NCBI GenBank assembly: GCA_963854835.1
Contig: OY978526.1
Coordinates: forward strand, 47,459,140 to 47,523,139
DNA from: Megamerina dolium
Lineage: Eukaryota > Arthropoda > Insecta > Diptera > Megamerinidae
Length of the DNA: 64,000 nt
Direction of reading: 5' to 3'
The position numbers and the translations under genes are program-made. This document shows positions 1 through 11,610 of the stretch, in pieces (the stretch's first letter is position 1; each line of letters begins with the position of its first letter). The notes beneath the pieces are model-generated. The model was given only the letters and a program-made list of their open reading frames with translations, was not told the origin of the DNA and did not search any database.

Positions 1-2653
1 AAATCAAATAGTATTACATATCGAATAATGGCCAATTTTATTACACAAATATACTGATATATGCATAAATAGAGAAATAAATACTATAATTAACGGAAAT
101 AGTTCTTATGGTATTGCATTGTATTGTACTGAATGAAGATATTATTATGCATTATTATAAATGTACATTATTTAATAAGAATATAATGAAATTTCGTAAT
201 GTGCTTTGGTATATAAATATATAAGTACAGTGCTTCATTAGTAATTTGTAGAACAATATCATCTGGATGCATGCACGAATATAGTACAATATTTACAAGC
301 ACGCCTAATATAATGTATTGATGTATACATATTACACGTACTTCCTGATTGGCGATAAAAGGGCAATATCAATCCCGACTTCGCTTTTTATTTCTGAATG
401 GAAAAAAACATGCGGAGAAGTTGAATCGAAAAATTATATTTTGAATTTTCTATGTAACGCGGATTTGTGTCTATTAAACTAGTTATCGAGACCTATGATT
501 ACATAGCCAATGAAATAGAAAATCTCAAATTATTTTACTTTCTTCAATTTTGAGAAATATTCGCCGGCAGCACAAATAAGACTAATAAAATCTGAATAAA
601 GTTTTATTACAATTGATTGCGTCATTTTGGCAAAATAGGGCTATAAATCTGAAATATTTTATTTTGCAACATTGGTTTTCTAAATTTCGAAGAATGTATT
701 TTTTACTAAATTACTGCGGTTGCAAAAACAACAGTAGAGGTCTAATTTATTTTGTGTGACAGAAAAATAAATGGTTTTTAAATCTATACATTTTTACAGT
801 ATTTATGAATTTCAACAAACTGCTCCAACCAATTGTCATACTTTGGATCTACGACATATCCTACTTTTACCTACCCTACATAATAATTATGTCCAACATT
901 GCAATGAATGTGTTAATGTAGGTATAAAATTGTATCTAATCACATACTTGGGTCTAAGGGCTTTCTAAGAAGATATTATATATCATTTGTGTTGGTTTGT
1001 AATCATGTAGCACGTAAAACATTTCAATAATTCAAATAAACTCTGTATCGAATATTCTTATACAATATGTGTATGTCTGTACATATATACGTATATAAAT
1101 ACATACAGAAATGCATGCATATTGACATTAATACTGCTATAATCTAGTTGTGTAGGGATTTACAATATACAGTAGAGTGTTCCTTGTTTTTCGAACAAAA
1201 TATTTTTCATTTTACTTGAAAAAGCAATTCGCCTTATATAGTTGTACAGTTTATAATGGTTCATAATGACGGCATATATTTTCTTACATTCAGAAAATAA
1301 AATACAGTAGCATTAATGTGAACATTATAGTATGGTCAATGGTATGTCGTCCTATTCTATGCTAATATCAACTAATGTCAATATATAAATCTGAAGAGAA
1401 GAGAAGAGCCATTTGAATCCGTACACATAACGTTTTTGTTATAGGCTTATATAACAAATATTAATAATTGAATGATATAGTTGCAATTTTCATTGAATTT
1501 ATTATAAAATCCTTTGAATACGTATTACTTATTATATTGTTGGCTCAACATAAAGAATACGTCAAGCCATATGCAAACGATAAAAAAATAGAGAGTAATG
1601 TACTCGTATAACATTAATTTTTTTTTTTTTTATAAATAATATCTTCATGTAAGGGCACTCTAATGTCGATGCATGCATGTTTATATATTTCATTCTTGTG
1701 TAATAATTAATTTTGTACTAATACATGCAATTGTACAAGAATTTCTACAATAATAGCAATAAATTGAAGGAAATCTCAAAATTCACAAGTGATTTAGTTA
1801 TGCAGAGAAAATTCCCATTGCGTTCATATGAAACACATATTTCTTGAATGATATTGTTTTAATAAATGCTCCAATTATTCGCACAAGCAAAGTAACAATT
1901 TGATGTAGTTTAAGAGATAATTTAAAGCAAATATGTAGGTTTATTCCAAGTAATTAAGTGATCAGGAGGGAAGCGAGGGTTATGTCTATAACAAATGCAG
2001 TTAAAGGCAGTAATCTCTATCAGAAGGCCTAGAGAAGTATTAGCTTCATCTTATACATTTCAAAAAGCTTATCCTAGGTCCTGGAGGAACAATTAAAATT
2101 TGGGACACGCGTTTATAAAAGGAGGCTGCACTGCATTCACTCCTATCGAAACAATATTCAACAATATATTTACTAAAATTGGGTATTTCACATTATCTCA
2201 AATCATCTCTGCTTAAAAAAGCCCTTGAGTTTCAGAAGGAGTAGGACAAAATGCGAAATCACGAGGTTCCGTACTATTTTTTTTTTGTTTGTTCTAGAAA
2301 TTTCCAAATAAACTAAATGGAGTGTTATTAATTCTTAAAAATATAAAATATCGGGTAGTAGCTTTGGACAGTAAATTGCTGTAGGGAAGCATTATAAAGA
2401 AGAGAGTAAACAACGCTGTCAATGTCTTATATGTATTAATGTGGCCAGACGTCCAGGATTTGCTGGGGCATTCCCGGTTTTGAAGTTTCATTTTGATGCT
2501 GACTCGTAATGGTTATTTTTTATTATTTGTCCGGATTTTCAAAAATAAAGACAAAAGAAGAAGAAATAGAAACGAAAGAAGAACAAAAAGCAAAAATAAC
2601 AAAAAAGAGAACAGAATCAGAGAAAAATGAAAATGAAAAGATCTAAGATCTAA
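1..2653. other. AT-rich non-coding stretch
   Basis: I see no gene here. The DNA is AT-rich with many short A/T runs (for example a T-run near 1619-1631). Open frames do not exceed about 65 codons and resemble no family I know. A purine-rich block of mostly AAG/GAA-type words lies at about 2545-2645, just before the TIR element. The stretch could be intergenic or intronic; nothing in the sequence decides this. Confidence 0.6.
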
Positions 2654-3181
2654 TAGCCTAGACAGACGGCATCCTAATTCCGGATTACCGACGTACTTAA
2701 TCCGAATAATATATTAACCTGACAGACGGCAGTATTGCGGATTAACTAAACGGCTCATTGCTGTTTCATTAGGTCTGTCCACTTACATTACTATCACTAT
2801 CAATTTCTGTCATCTATCACTCCCGATATGAGAAAATCTACAAGAAATACGTGAACTGAAAACTATCAGAAAATTGTAAATTGACATTCACCGTTCGTAA
2901 TTGACAGCTGGATTTATTTGTTCGCCAACACTTTTCATGTTGAAAACTGTTTACAATTGTTCAAAGTTTTTTGTTAGCGAACACACCTAATATTTTTTAA
3001 AATGGATGCAGAAAAATTCACAATAGACAATTTTCAGCAGTGTTGCCATCGCAAATTGCCCTAAGCCTCTTTTATTTTGAGAATTAACTCATAGAGTTTA
3101 TGCGGATTAGCTGCAGTTAATGCCCGAGTTAATTCGAATTAACTCGGTAATCCGGAATTAGGCTGCCGTCTGTCTAGGCTA
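2654..3181. mobile_element. Non-autonomous DNA transposon (MITE) with ~36-bp TIRs
   Basis: The two ends are inverted copies. The left end begins TAGCCTAGACAGACGGCA and continues to about 2690; the right end is its reverse complement up to 3181, with about one mismatch in 36 bases. A second, diverged copy of the TIR motif (GACAGACGGCAG) lies just inside the left end near 2721. The interior, about 450 bp, has no open frame of note. The flanks do not show a clear target duplication beyond a possible TA. The element is thus a deletion derivative of some TIR transposon, but the superfamily is not evident from the ends. Confidence 0.75.
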
Positions 3182-3806
3182 TAAGATTTCTATAAATTCA
3201 ATTTTATTAGTTTATTATATTGAATTATGCTTATTGAATTAGCGAGTAGCATTTAACATACACATCTTCGTTAGAAACATGCTGGATGTCACCAAATTTT
3301 TACCAAAGTTTACCATGACTTTGTTATTTTATCACTAAAATGTAAAACATACATATAAGATTCGCCATAAATATGGTAAACATCATTTTTATAATCTGGT
3401 TCACAACTGGCTACTCGAATGGCACATAATCTATAAATTTAGCAATAATACATACGTTTTTATAATGATTTACTAACAAATAGACCACTTTGTAAAAAAA
3501 AACTCAATATTGCTTAAGTTGCGGTTTTTTGCACGATAATTGTTCTACTCAGTCCTTTTGGCTGTACTAAAGTTAGGGTTGCCGTTTTAAGTTAATAGAA
3601 TAAATCGAGTGACACATCCGGGGATGGCTCCTTATGAGCCAATCCCGGATGTATATTTTATTTCTTAAAGTATATCACATTATGCAAGTATTTATATAGC
3701 TGAACTGGGTATTACTGAAAACAGGTTTAGTTTGGCATTGTATTGAAGAAAATATTTCGGTAGCTAAGAAACCTTTCTCAAAAAAAAAAAAAAAGAAAAG
3801 AAAAAA
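3182..3806. other. Non-coding gap with one hairpin
   Basis: No gene is seen. The stretch carries a near-perfect hairpin at 3614-3652, listed separately. It ends in an A-rich run that abuts the first DINE-like copy. Confidence 0.5.
3614..3652. repeat. Hairpin-forming inverted repeat
   Basis: Arms ACATCCGGGGATGGCTC and GAGCCAATCCCGGATGT pair over about 17 bp, with one shifted base, around a 5-base CTTAT loop. The GC-rich stem is conspicuous in DNA that is otherwise strongly AT-rich. It could be the collapsed ends of a small transposon or an RNA hairpin; the sequence alone does not say which. Confidence 0.7.
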
Positions 3807-5366
3807 ATCTCCTTACAGTCGGCTGGGGCCGACCAAACTATACCCTGCATATGTAGATTTATATATAAAAAGTTTACTCGAATATCCAACTTTTCTTTTA
3901 TTTCCACTTTTCGAGAAACAATTTTTGCATATACTACTAATTTACACCCGAAATATGGTTGACTTTGACGAAGTAAAAGGATTTTAAGATAATTCCGAGG
4001 CTTAGTATGGGAGCTATATAAAAAGTGGGCGTGCCTTACCACTTTCTAGTAAATCCAATTAATTTTTCAATGTTAATCCACACCTTAAATTTGGTGTCCT
4101 ACGTTGAATAGTTTCTAAGTTATGGTGGTTAACATTTTTGTTTAATTTCCTCAACTTTGTATGGGAGCCCCAATAAGAAGTGGGCGTGGTACGCTGATTT
4201 TTCGCCAGATTATTTCCGACTACGATAATAATTTAAGTGTCAATTATGGTTATTGTAGACATAAGATTGCCTAAGTTACAGCTGTTTCAATTTAAAATTT
4301 GTATGGGGGCTACGATAAACACTGGGCGTGGTGCGCCCATTTTCTGTGAGCCTAGTTGCTCGTACAATACTAATCCATACCATAAATCTCGTTGTCCTAG
4401 GCTAAATGGTTTGTAAGCTATGGAGCTTAAAATTTTAGTTTAATTCACTCGACTTTGTATGGGAGACCCATGAAGGAGTGTGCGTGGCACACTGATTTTC
4501 TGCCAGATTTTTGCCGACTACGATATTAATTTAAGTGTCAATTATGGTTATTCTAGACAGAAGATTGCCGAAGTTACAGCTGTTTCAATTTAAATTTTGT
4601 ATGGGGGCTACGATAAACACTGGGCGTGGTGCGCCCATTTTCTGTGAGCCTAGTTGCTCGTACAATACTAATCCACACCTTAAATCTCGTTATTCTACGC
4701 TGAATAGTTTGCAAGTTATAACCGGTAACATTTTTTTTAATTTCCGCAACTTTGTATGGGAGACCCAAAAAGGAGTGGGCGTGGCACACTGATTTTCTGC
4801 CAGATTTTTGCCGACTACGATATTAATTTAAGTGTCAATTGTGGTTATTCTAGACAGAAGATTGTAGAAGTTACAGCAGTTTCAATTTAAAAGAAGTACA
4901 GACACTTTGTATGGGAGCTACGCTAGAAAGTAGGCGTGGCTCACCCACTTTTGGCGAGGTTATATAGTAGTATAATGTAACTCTATGAGCGAAATATTGT
5001 TGTCCCAAGTTGTATATTATGTGAGTTATAGCAAGTTAAAGATTTTGAAAATTTCGAGGTTAGTCGCTTTGAATGCTTGGTGTGGGCGTGGTTATTGACC
5101 GATCATGCCCAATATCAATCCCCTCCGTACCCTTGGATCATAGATTACTTATGCCAAATTTCATCGAAATAGCTCAATATTTACTCAAGTTATCGTGCGA
5201 ACCAGCCAGGTGACAGACAGACGGACGGACGGACATCGTTAAATCGAAAATTTAATCGACGCTGATCACGAATATATATCTATGTCTATATCTCCGGAGA
5301 TTCCTTCAAGTGGACACAAACATCTGACCGAAATGAATATACCATGCATATTGCATTATGCAGGGA
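3807..5366 (-). mobile_element. DINE-1/Helentron-like non-autonomous element with ~150-bp tandem repeats (copy 1)
   Basis: Read on the minus strand, the order of parts matches DINE-1-type Helentron derivatives. A subterminal motif CCCTGCATAATGC is followed by about 100 bp and then a (GTCY)n microsatellite (near 5210-5235). Next come internal tandem repeats of about 150 bp, then an inverted copy of the start motif (ATGCAGGGTATA). The 3' end is a short hairpin (GTCGGCCCCAGCCGAC) followed by T-rich DNA. Each internal unit carries a TGTATGGG box and a GTGGGCGTGG box; units alternate in type, giving a ~300-bp dimer period. Several 70-95-codon open frames here are by-products of the repeat and recur in the other copies. 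There is no replicase gene, so the element is non-autonomous. Confidence 0.68.
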
Positions 5367-5369
5367 TTA

Positions 5370-5591
5370 AAAGACGCACCCATATTATACGCCTACGAGC
5401 AAAATGAAAAAATTAATTTCACGTGCTTCAAACAAAGTCGGAAAAAGTATTATGGGGACTCTCCACCATCGATTGGAACCATCTACTACTGGTTAATTCA
5501 ACTTCGATGCGGTTATACCATCACAAGCGACGCCGAAATAGAGGTTACCACACCAGAACAAACAAACAACCAAACAGTCCAAATATCATAG
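5370..5591 (+). pseudogene. Mariner transposase N-terminal fragment
   Basis: The frame from 5358 reads a degenerate mariner helix-turn-helix region. The block KKYYGDSPPSIGTIYYW matches the place where mariners have '-YYGDS-PS-STV--W', and is followed by SDAE and then IEVTTPE. In family members these last two blocks are separated by a few residues (the RSGRP-like linker), which are missing here. The rest of the transposase is absent. The fragment directly abuts the DINE-like copy on its left, where its own 5' part is lost. The subfamily appears different from the next relic at 5775. This assignment rests on remembered motif patterns, not on an alignment. Confidence 0.55.
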
Positions 5592-5774
5592 TTTGAAAAA
5601 GTTGGATAACAAATTGTCGGTTGGTGACTCTAAAATGTAATAAATATGTGTGGTAATATTAATTGTATCTGGCTACACTATAGCTCGTTTGAAATGTGAC
5701 ATTTTAAGTTTCATTGGAAGGCATTATCAAAATCGTATTATTCTGTGAAAAGTTATCTACGTTTAAAAATTACT

Positions 5775-6065
5775 AAAAATTTGGAACATTATCGCCATTT
5801 TTTTCAACTCTATCGTAAAATACGTCCCAGGCTGGTGAAAAAATTTGTGAAGCTTACAGAGATGATACTTTAACTAAAAAAATAGAAGCAAAGTGGTTTA
5901 TTCGTTTTCGATCCGATAATTTTGATGTTAAAGCTGCCCTTCGCTCTGGTCGACCAATCACTGCAATCATCGTTGCTAGGGAACTAGGTATTCATTAGGA
6001 AACAGTTATCAACCATTTAAAGAAAGCTGGATATACAAAGAAGCTCCATGTTTGGGTAGCAATAT
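5775..6065 (+). pseudogene. Mariner transposase N-terminal relic (mellifera-like)
   Basis: Around 5828-6060 the plus strand reads KKIEAKWFIRFRSDNFDVK, then ALRSGRP and, after in-frame damage, ETVINHLKKAGYTKKLHVWV. These are the two helix-turn-helix parts and the WVP-like linker of a mariner transposase. An in-frame stop lies near 5997 and a frameshift lies upstream, near 5820. The catalytic DD34D domain is missing: the similarity stops near 6060, so this is a 5' remnant. The wording of the linker is closest to the mellifera subfamily as I know it. Confidence 0.7.
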
Positions 6066-7566
6066 CTTAAATAAAGAACTTAAATGCCAACGTTAGGAAT
6101 GGAAGTACTGTTGAATCTGAAATCATTGCATGCAGCAATAAAGAGCGAAGCAGCAGAAGAGGCTTTAAGTCTCCCAAAAATGTATGAATTCAAAGAAGGA
6201 TATTACAGAGGGTATTTGAAAATAGTACAATGTTCATATCTGTGAAGGATATGATCGCGTATAGTGATCAAATAGATCCAACCCTGAGCTGGGTAAAGGT
6301 CTACGACGTGCTAATTCCCAGTAGAATGAATTGGGAATCAAATCCAGCGGAGCGACTTAAGGCATTATTTCCTGTGGAATTTTGGTACACGCGATTAAAA
6401 AATCCATTTAAAAAATCTTCAAAAGACAGTAAAGCTGTGGGTGCCATGTCACAAGTTTTGATGACAACAAAAAGGCAGTATTTGAGCAGGCAAGAATGGA
6501 GGCTGAACAGCCAGCTCTTCTAGGGGCACGTTCTCTACTTCGGCTGTACTAAACATATAAACAAGGAAATAAAAAATGGGTGATGAACTTAACAAACGAA
6601 GATTGGTTGCAACTACATAAGAACATGATATATTCAAACAAGTTTTAATCATATTATGTCAAAAGGAACAAGGATGCGCCAATCTTAAACCGGCAAAATT
6701 TTTGAGAAGGGGCATTAAAAGGACACTGAACGTTTTTTTTTTTTTACCGATAACCGATATCAAATGTCAAAGTTATGATAAGAAGAGCGTTGTAACTAAT
6801 TTTTCGCGGTCCAAAGAAAAATCTCTCTTACATTACATTATATACCCTTATTAAACAACTGTCTTTTATATAAATTAATATATGCAAATCGTATTGATTA
6901 TTTTCATATTGATACTGTAAGCTCGATTAAAAATTTAGATATTCATATTCTATAAAATAAATGAGTTTGCTTAACAAACCATGCACATGTCCGAAAATAC
7001 ACTTAATTAACTTATTTCAATTAGTTGAGTGGAAATTCTATGATCTAATACAAATGTACTTATATACTTCCATTTTGTTACTTTTATCTTCTGCAATCTA
7101 ATGGAAACAGTTACGTGAGATGGTTATGTTTATGATCTTTAACACTGAACACATTTATTAAAAATTCGCAACGCAAAGATGTGCTTGAATGGTTAATACC
7201 ACTACCTGAAGTATTAAATGAATGTTCGAAAATAAACATGAACGACCATTGCAAATGGATGTAGAATGTAGGAAAGGTCAACCGACTGACAGGTATATAC
7301 TCGTAGTCCATATGAACAGACATATATGGATGTTAGCACTAGCTAACCGGAATATCTTGATAAAAATATAGTCCATAAAATATTGATAGAATAACATTGA
7401 ATACTTTTAACTAGTGTTATCTAGAAATATGTACTTATTAGTGCGTTAGGAAATCACATTCTTGTATGTCTATACGTAGTACGAAGTCATAATGAATTCA
7501 GTCCCATTTAATTTATTCATTATTTATTCAATTTATTATTCAGTTTGGTCTATACTTTAACCATAA
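6066..7566. other. Unassigned stretch between mariner relics
   Basis: An open frame of 97 codons at 6230-6523 (starting MFISVKDMIAYSDQ) is the longest, but I do not recognise it and it has no family motif that I can name. It could be a relic of another transposon. The rest is AT-rich with no repeats or genes that I can support. A T-run lies near 6734. Confidence 0.4.
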
Positions 7567-8285
7567 ATCGACTTACAAACGAACAACGCTTGCAGATTAT
7601 TGAATTTTATTATCAAAATTCATGCTCGGTTAAGAAAGTACATAGTGCACTTTCTTGAGTTCAGCGGAGAAGCTCATTTCTGGTTTAATGGATACGTGAA
7701 CAATCAAAATTGCCGTATTTGGTGTGAAGAGCAACCAGAAGCATTGAAAGAACTGTCTATGCATCCCGAAAATGCACTGTTTGGTATGAATTATGGGCCG
7801 ATAGCATCATTGGACCGTACTTTTTCACAGATGACGAAGGAAGAACGTTACTGTGAATCGGGAGCGCTACCGCTACTTATTTTGCCCAAAATGGAAGAGC
7901 TTGACATGGCTGACATGTGGTTTCAACAAGGTGGTGCCACATGCCACACAGCACGAGAGACAATGGCCTAATTGAGAGGCGAGTTCGGTGAACAGTTTAT
8001 TTCACGTTTGGGGCCGATCAATTGGCTTTCAAGATCGTGCGATGTAACGCCTTTAGACTATTTTTTGTGGGGCTATATTAATGCTTATGTTTATAGCGAA
8101 AAGCCCGCATGAGTTACCGACCAATATGAACAGCCGCGGTGAACATTTGCATGAAATCATCTTTAAACATTGAATTATATAGATCGCTCTATCGACTAAA
8201 ATAAAAATTTCATACATTTCGCTAAATTTTATGTGTTCTTATCAAAACAAATCCGAATGCTCTTAAAAAATCACCCTGTATATAT
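7567..8285 (+). pseudogene. DD41D (rosa-type) mariner transposase relic
   Basis: The N-terminal helix-turn-helix start (NEQRLQIIEFYYQN, near 7575-7620) runs after an internal deletion straight into the catalytic domain (EAHFWFNGYVNNQNCRIW). It then continues through DMWFQQGGATCHT and TPLDYFLWG. The spacing between the second and third catalytic positions is 41 residues, as in the rosa group known from tephritids. Two of the three catalytic Asp are glycine (FSGEAHFW and QQGGATCHT), and stops and frameshifts are present. The 3' end, ATCACCCTGTATATA near 8269-8283, looks like a mariner terminus; no matching left end is found. The copy is dead. Confidence 0.75.
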
Positions 8286-9270
8286 GGAAAACCTGTATTA
8301 ACCTACTGTCAAATGCTTAAGCAATTCAGACGATTTTTAGGTGGTGATATTGTACATACATGAACTTGGAATTTATTAGCACAGTTGCATATCATATCTT
8401 GTTTTTTTATGTTTTCTAAATAAATGAAATTTATTTACAAGAAGTTATTGAATGACTGTAATTTAGATACCCCATACCATAAATATGCAAATCAAATATG
8501 TTAAACATTAAATAATTTCTGTTACTTGTACTGTCCTTTATGCCAATGAAGGCTTTCTTTGGTTTAAATTGACCCTCTAGTCTTACTTAATATAGGCATT
8601 TTGCCATTAAGTCAATTTGGATACAGACTGCATAATAATAGACTTTCAATCCGTCGGCCAACCAACACACGAGCCGAATACGTAATGTAGTGAATTCTAA
8701 TATGAATCAACCATGCCCGATAAACTGATTCTGTTAACAATAATTGCAACACTTTTTTGTAATAAACCCACCTATTCTGGCAGATTCCAAGATCAACGCA
8801 CAACCCCAATCCGAAGAAGGTTCCGCCACTTACCTCAGCCGTAGGACAGTGGATGCCAAGGCGACTTTGCTCGGTTCATTATTGTGAAAGCTGCTAAAAC
8901 TTATGCGAATTATTTGCAAATTCGAATTCATAAAATGCATGTAATCTTTTTTTCCATGCACATACAAATATTAGATATTACCATTTCAGAATTTAGCTTT
9001 GTTTAGTCAAGCAATTTACACCTTGTTATTATAATACATATTTTAATTTTACAATGTCGAACCCTTTTTCATTGGAAATGTTCTTCATTTTTTATTTACA
9101 GCGATTTCTTTAGTTTAGACTCGTTTTCTCCTTTGATATTGTAACCTAAACAATATGCCTAAGGTAATCTATTTTCTTTGCTGTACATTTTTTTGGCTTT
9201 AGATAATATTTCTTCCGTTATTGTAATTAGTTGTACCTTTTCTTTGCTTTGATCCAATGAATGTCGATAC
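8286..9270. other. Non-coding gap with a small LINE fragment
   Basis: Apart from the RTE 5'-leader fragment at 8785-8885, listed separately, I see no gene, repeat or RNA in this AT-rich stretch. Confidence 0.5.
8785..8885 (-). mobile_element. Fragment of the RTE-like LINE 5' leader
   Basis: The words AACGCACAACCCCAATCCGA and CGCCACTTACCTCAGCCG correspond to AACGCACAACCTCTAGCCGA and CGCCACTCACTTCAGCCG at 37238-37285. Those lie upstream of the RTE-like ORF in the minus-strand copy at 34.8-37.3 kb. This is a short diverged piece of the same leader in the same orientation, with no coding part attached. Confidence 0.55.
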
Positions 9271-9362
9271 TTGTAAAGGGTTTTCCATTAGGGACATAAC
9301 AATTTTATCTATTAATAAAACACAGAAATATTTGAGATATTGAGTTCAAATTTATTGTGGAT

Positions 9363-9365
<3 letters not shown>

Positions 9366-9393
<28 letters not shown>

Positions 9394-11582
9394 TAGTACT
9401 TTATTTAAAAATATTCTTACAAATTATAAATCAACAACCAATACAAAATATACAATTAAAGGACATACCACAATGACCATATAGTCGTCTGTCGGAGATA
9501 AACCTAATATTACATAACATAAAATACTGCATTCCAATTAATCCAATTATTTATCAATATTTTATATATTAGCACATACACTATAACACATACTCATTCA
9601 ATATTAATTTTCTATATGTCAAAGCACCAATGATGAACTTAACTAAACCTTCCCAACCAAAGTCCTTTGTCCCATTTAATACGTAAATTATTTCCGTTAA
9701 ATCTAAACTATATTTTCCAATAAATCTACATATATCTAATTCATTTGAGTATTAGACATTTACCCAAAAAGTGTGTAATATTCTCCATTTCGTTTAAATT
9801 ACAAAGAGTGCAGCTGAGATTTCTATGTCCGCCAAGGTAAATTAAATCGCATCTGGCTTTAAAAATCCACATTATTTTGTATGCGTCCATATTATCATTT
9901 AAATAGCCCTTACTAACACAGTGATCCAGATCTTTATATAAACGAGAACTGTTAAATGTTCTTTCCAACATTTTCTCTTTATTTTTAGTGTTTAAGTTTT
10001 CTAGTAGCAACCTTACATTTTCTTTCCATATTACATTATTTTCTGTTGCCCGTTCCCAATTAATATTAAAATTCTCTCCTAAACCCTGTATTGCCTTCGC
10101 CCAAAATATTTGTTTTGCTAATACCCTTTTAGTTAGTATATGTGGTAGTATGTCATCTTTGTATTCGAATAATGTTTTATAAATGTATTCTAAGTTCAGT
10201 TCGAGAGTGTATAGATGGCTGTTTGGTATATTTGTTTCTAAAAGAAGGCAATAAGATGGCGTATTGTCAGGAAGACGCAATATTCTCTTCAGAAAATACA
10301 TTTGTACTTTGCACTGCTCTCACTACAGCTAAAAACAATTTCCACTTTGCAGACATTTTTATCTTGTTGTTTGTTAAAAATGCTCGCCAGGTCGCGTTTA
10401 TACTATTCTTTGCTAAACTACTTCTATTCTCTAAATGCCTTTTGAAACTTAGCTGCCGTGTCAATATTACTCCCAAATAATTGTACTCAGATCTTATTTC
10501 TACATTATCTCCCCTAAAACTCCATTTTTCTTTTCCTGATAACCTGCCTCCTTTCCTAAACACCATAATAGCGGATTTTGTCAGGTTTACTTCCATATTC
10601 CAAGTATCACAATATTTTTCTATATTATTTATCATGGTTTGTAGTTTGGTAATCTCATCTGATAGTATTACTATGTCGTCTGCGTATAATAGTAGTCGTA
10701 TATTTATATCCCTTCCTCTAGACTGTCATGCAAGTCATTTAAATATAGTGAAAACAGTATCGGAGACATTAAGCAACCTTGTTTTACACCCGAAGAAATA
10801 TTAAATTTGTCTGATATAGCATTCCACGTCCATATAACCGAATTTGTGTTAAAATATAGTTATTCTATGAAGATTATAATTTTTGTTGTAACGCCTAGAG
10901 TATGTAATTTGTAAATCAGTAACTGTCTTGGAACCTTATCAAACGCTGCCCTAAAATCTACAAAAAAAGCATACACTTTCTTCTTTTCATTAATTTTTAA
11001 GTGAACGATTGATGTAAGGTTATATATATTGTCAATCGTAGAGTGATTTTTCCTAAAATCCGCCTGATATTCGGTTATAATGTTATTGCTGTCTGCCCAA
11101 TTTGTCAGTCTCTCATTTAAAATACCCATCATAATTTTAGCTATGCAGTTCATGAACGATATGCCCCTATAATTTGATGCTATGCCACTGTCACCGTTTT
11201 TAAAAAGTGGGAATATAATATTAGTCTCGAACGATTTTTCTACTTGTCCATTATTGTACAGTCTTGTATATCCCCTGGCTAATTCGTCAAGAAACTCTAT
11301 ATCCGCATTTCTAAAAAATTCATATTGAACTCTATCCAAACCTGGCGCTTTTCCATTTTTTGTTTTATTTAACATTAGAACTATTTCCTCCGATGTAACT
11401 GGTTTATCTAAAGTATCATTTTCTATTAACAAAACTACGTAGTGCATGTTTCCACCCTTCTGTACCGGATTCAAAAGTTCTTTAAAATATTGCCTAAACT
11501 CGCCAGGAGATATTTCCGAACATTTATTTATTTCATACCCACGAATTCAAAAGTTATTTTGGCAATATATCCACAAAGCTTC
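9366..11582 (-). mobile_element. 5'-truncated non-LTR retrotransposon with (TATC)n tail
   Basis: The LINE sits inside the rosa mariner and is flanked by an 11-bp target duplication, TTGTGGATATA (9355-9365 and 11584-11594). Read on the minus strand, it starts in the linker between endonuclease and reverse transcriptase and runs to a tail of about nine TATC units at 9366-9395. Most of the endonuclease domain and any ORF1 are absent, so it is 5'-truncated. The 5' junction carries an inverted copy of the flanking target sequence (see findings). The clade is uncertain: the reverse transcriptase resembles LINEs of the I/CR1-like grouping common in insects rather than Jockey or RTE. Confidence 0.75.
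9590..11561 (-). pseudogene. Reverse transcriptase ORF of the nested LINE (broken)
   Basis: The frame from 11474 carries the RT fingers and palm: NGKAPGLDRVQYEFF, NYRGISFMNCIAKI, FVDFRAAFDKVPRQLL, then GVKQGCLMSPILFSLYLNDL. The catalytic box is intact as YADD (near 10672-10690), followed by NIEKYCDTWNMEVNLTKS. One in-frame stop (about 10862) and two or three frameshifts (near 10720, 10280 and 9745) break it. The C-terminal part has a Cys-His cluster of the form CxxC-x8-H-x4-C (CTLCNLNEMENITHFLGKC), as many LINEs carry at the ORF2 end. The low number of breaks suggests a fairly recent copy. Confidence 0.78.
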
Positions 11583-11610
11583 TTTGTGGATATATTGCAA
11601 GCATTACATT

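Noticed and set aside
3764..4042. 92-codon frame repeated at 16515-16778 and 29722-30051
   Set aside because: It is the hairpin-end region of DINE-like copies, so it is a repeat, not a gene.
4535..4792. 85-codon frame that recurs almost identically at 15765-16022 and 30528-30785
   Set aside because: Its conservation follows from recent copies of the DINE-like repeat; it lies on tandem-repeat DNA and the opposite strand is equally open. No protein family was recognised.
6230..6523. 97-codon frame (MFISVKDMIAYSDQ...)
   Set aside because: It looks protein-like but no motif can be named. It is left as unassigned rather than called a gene.
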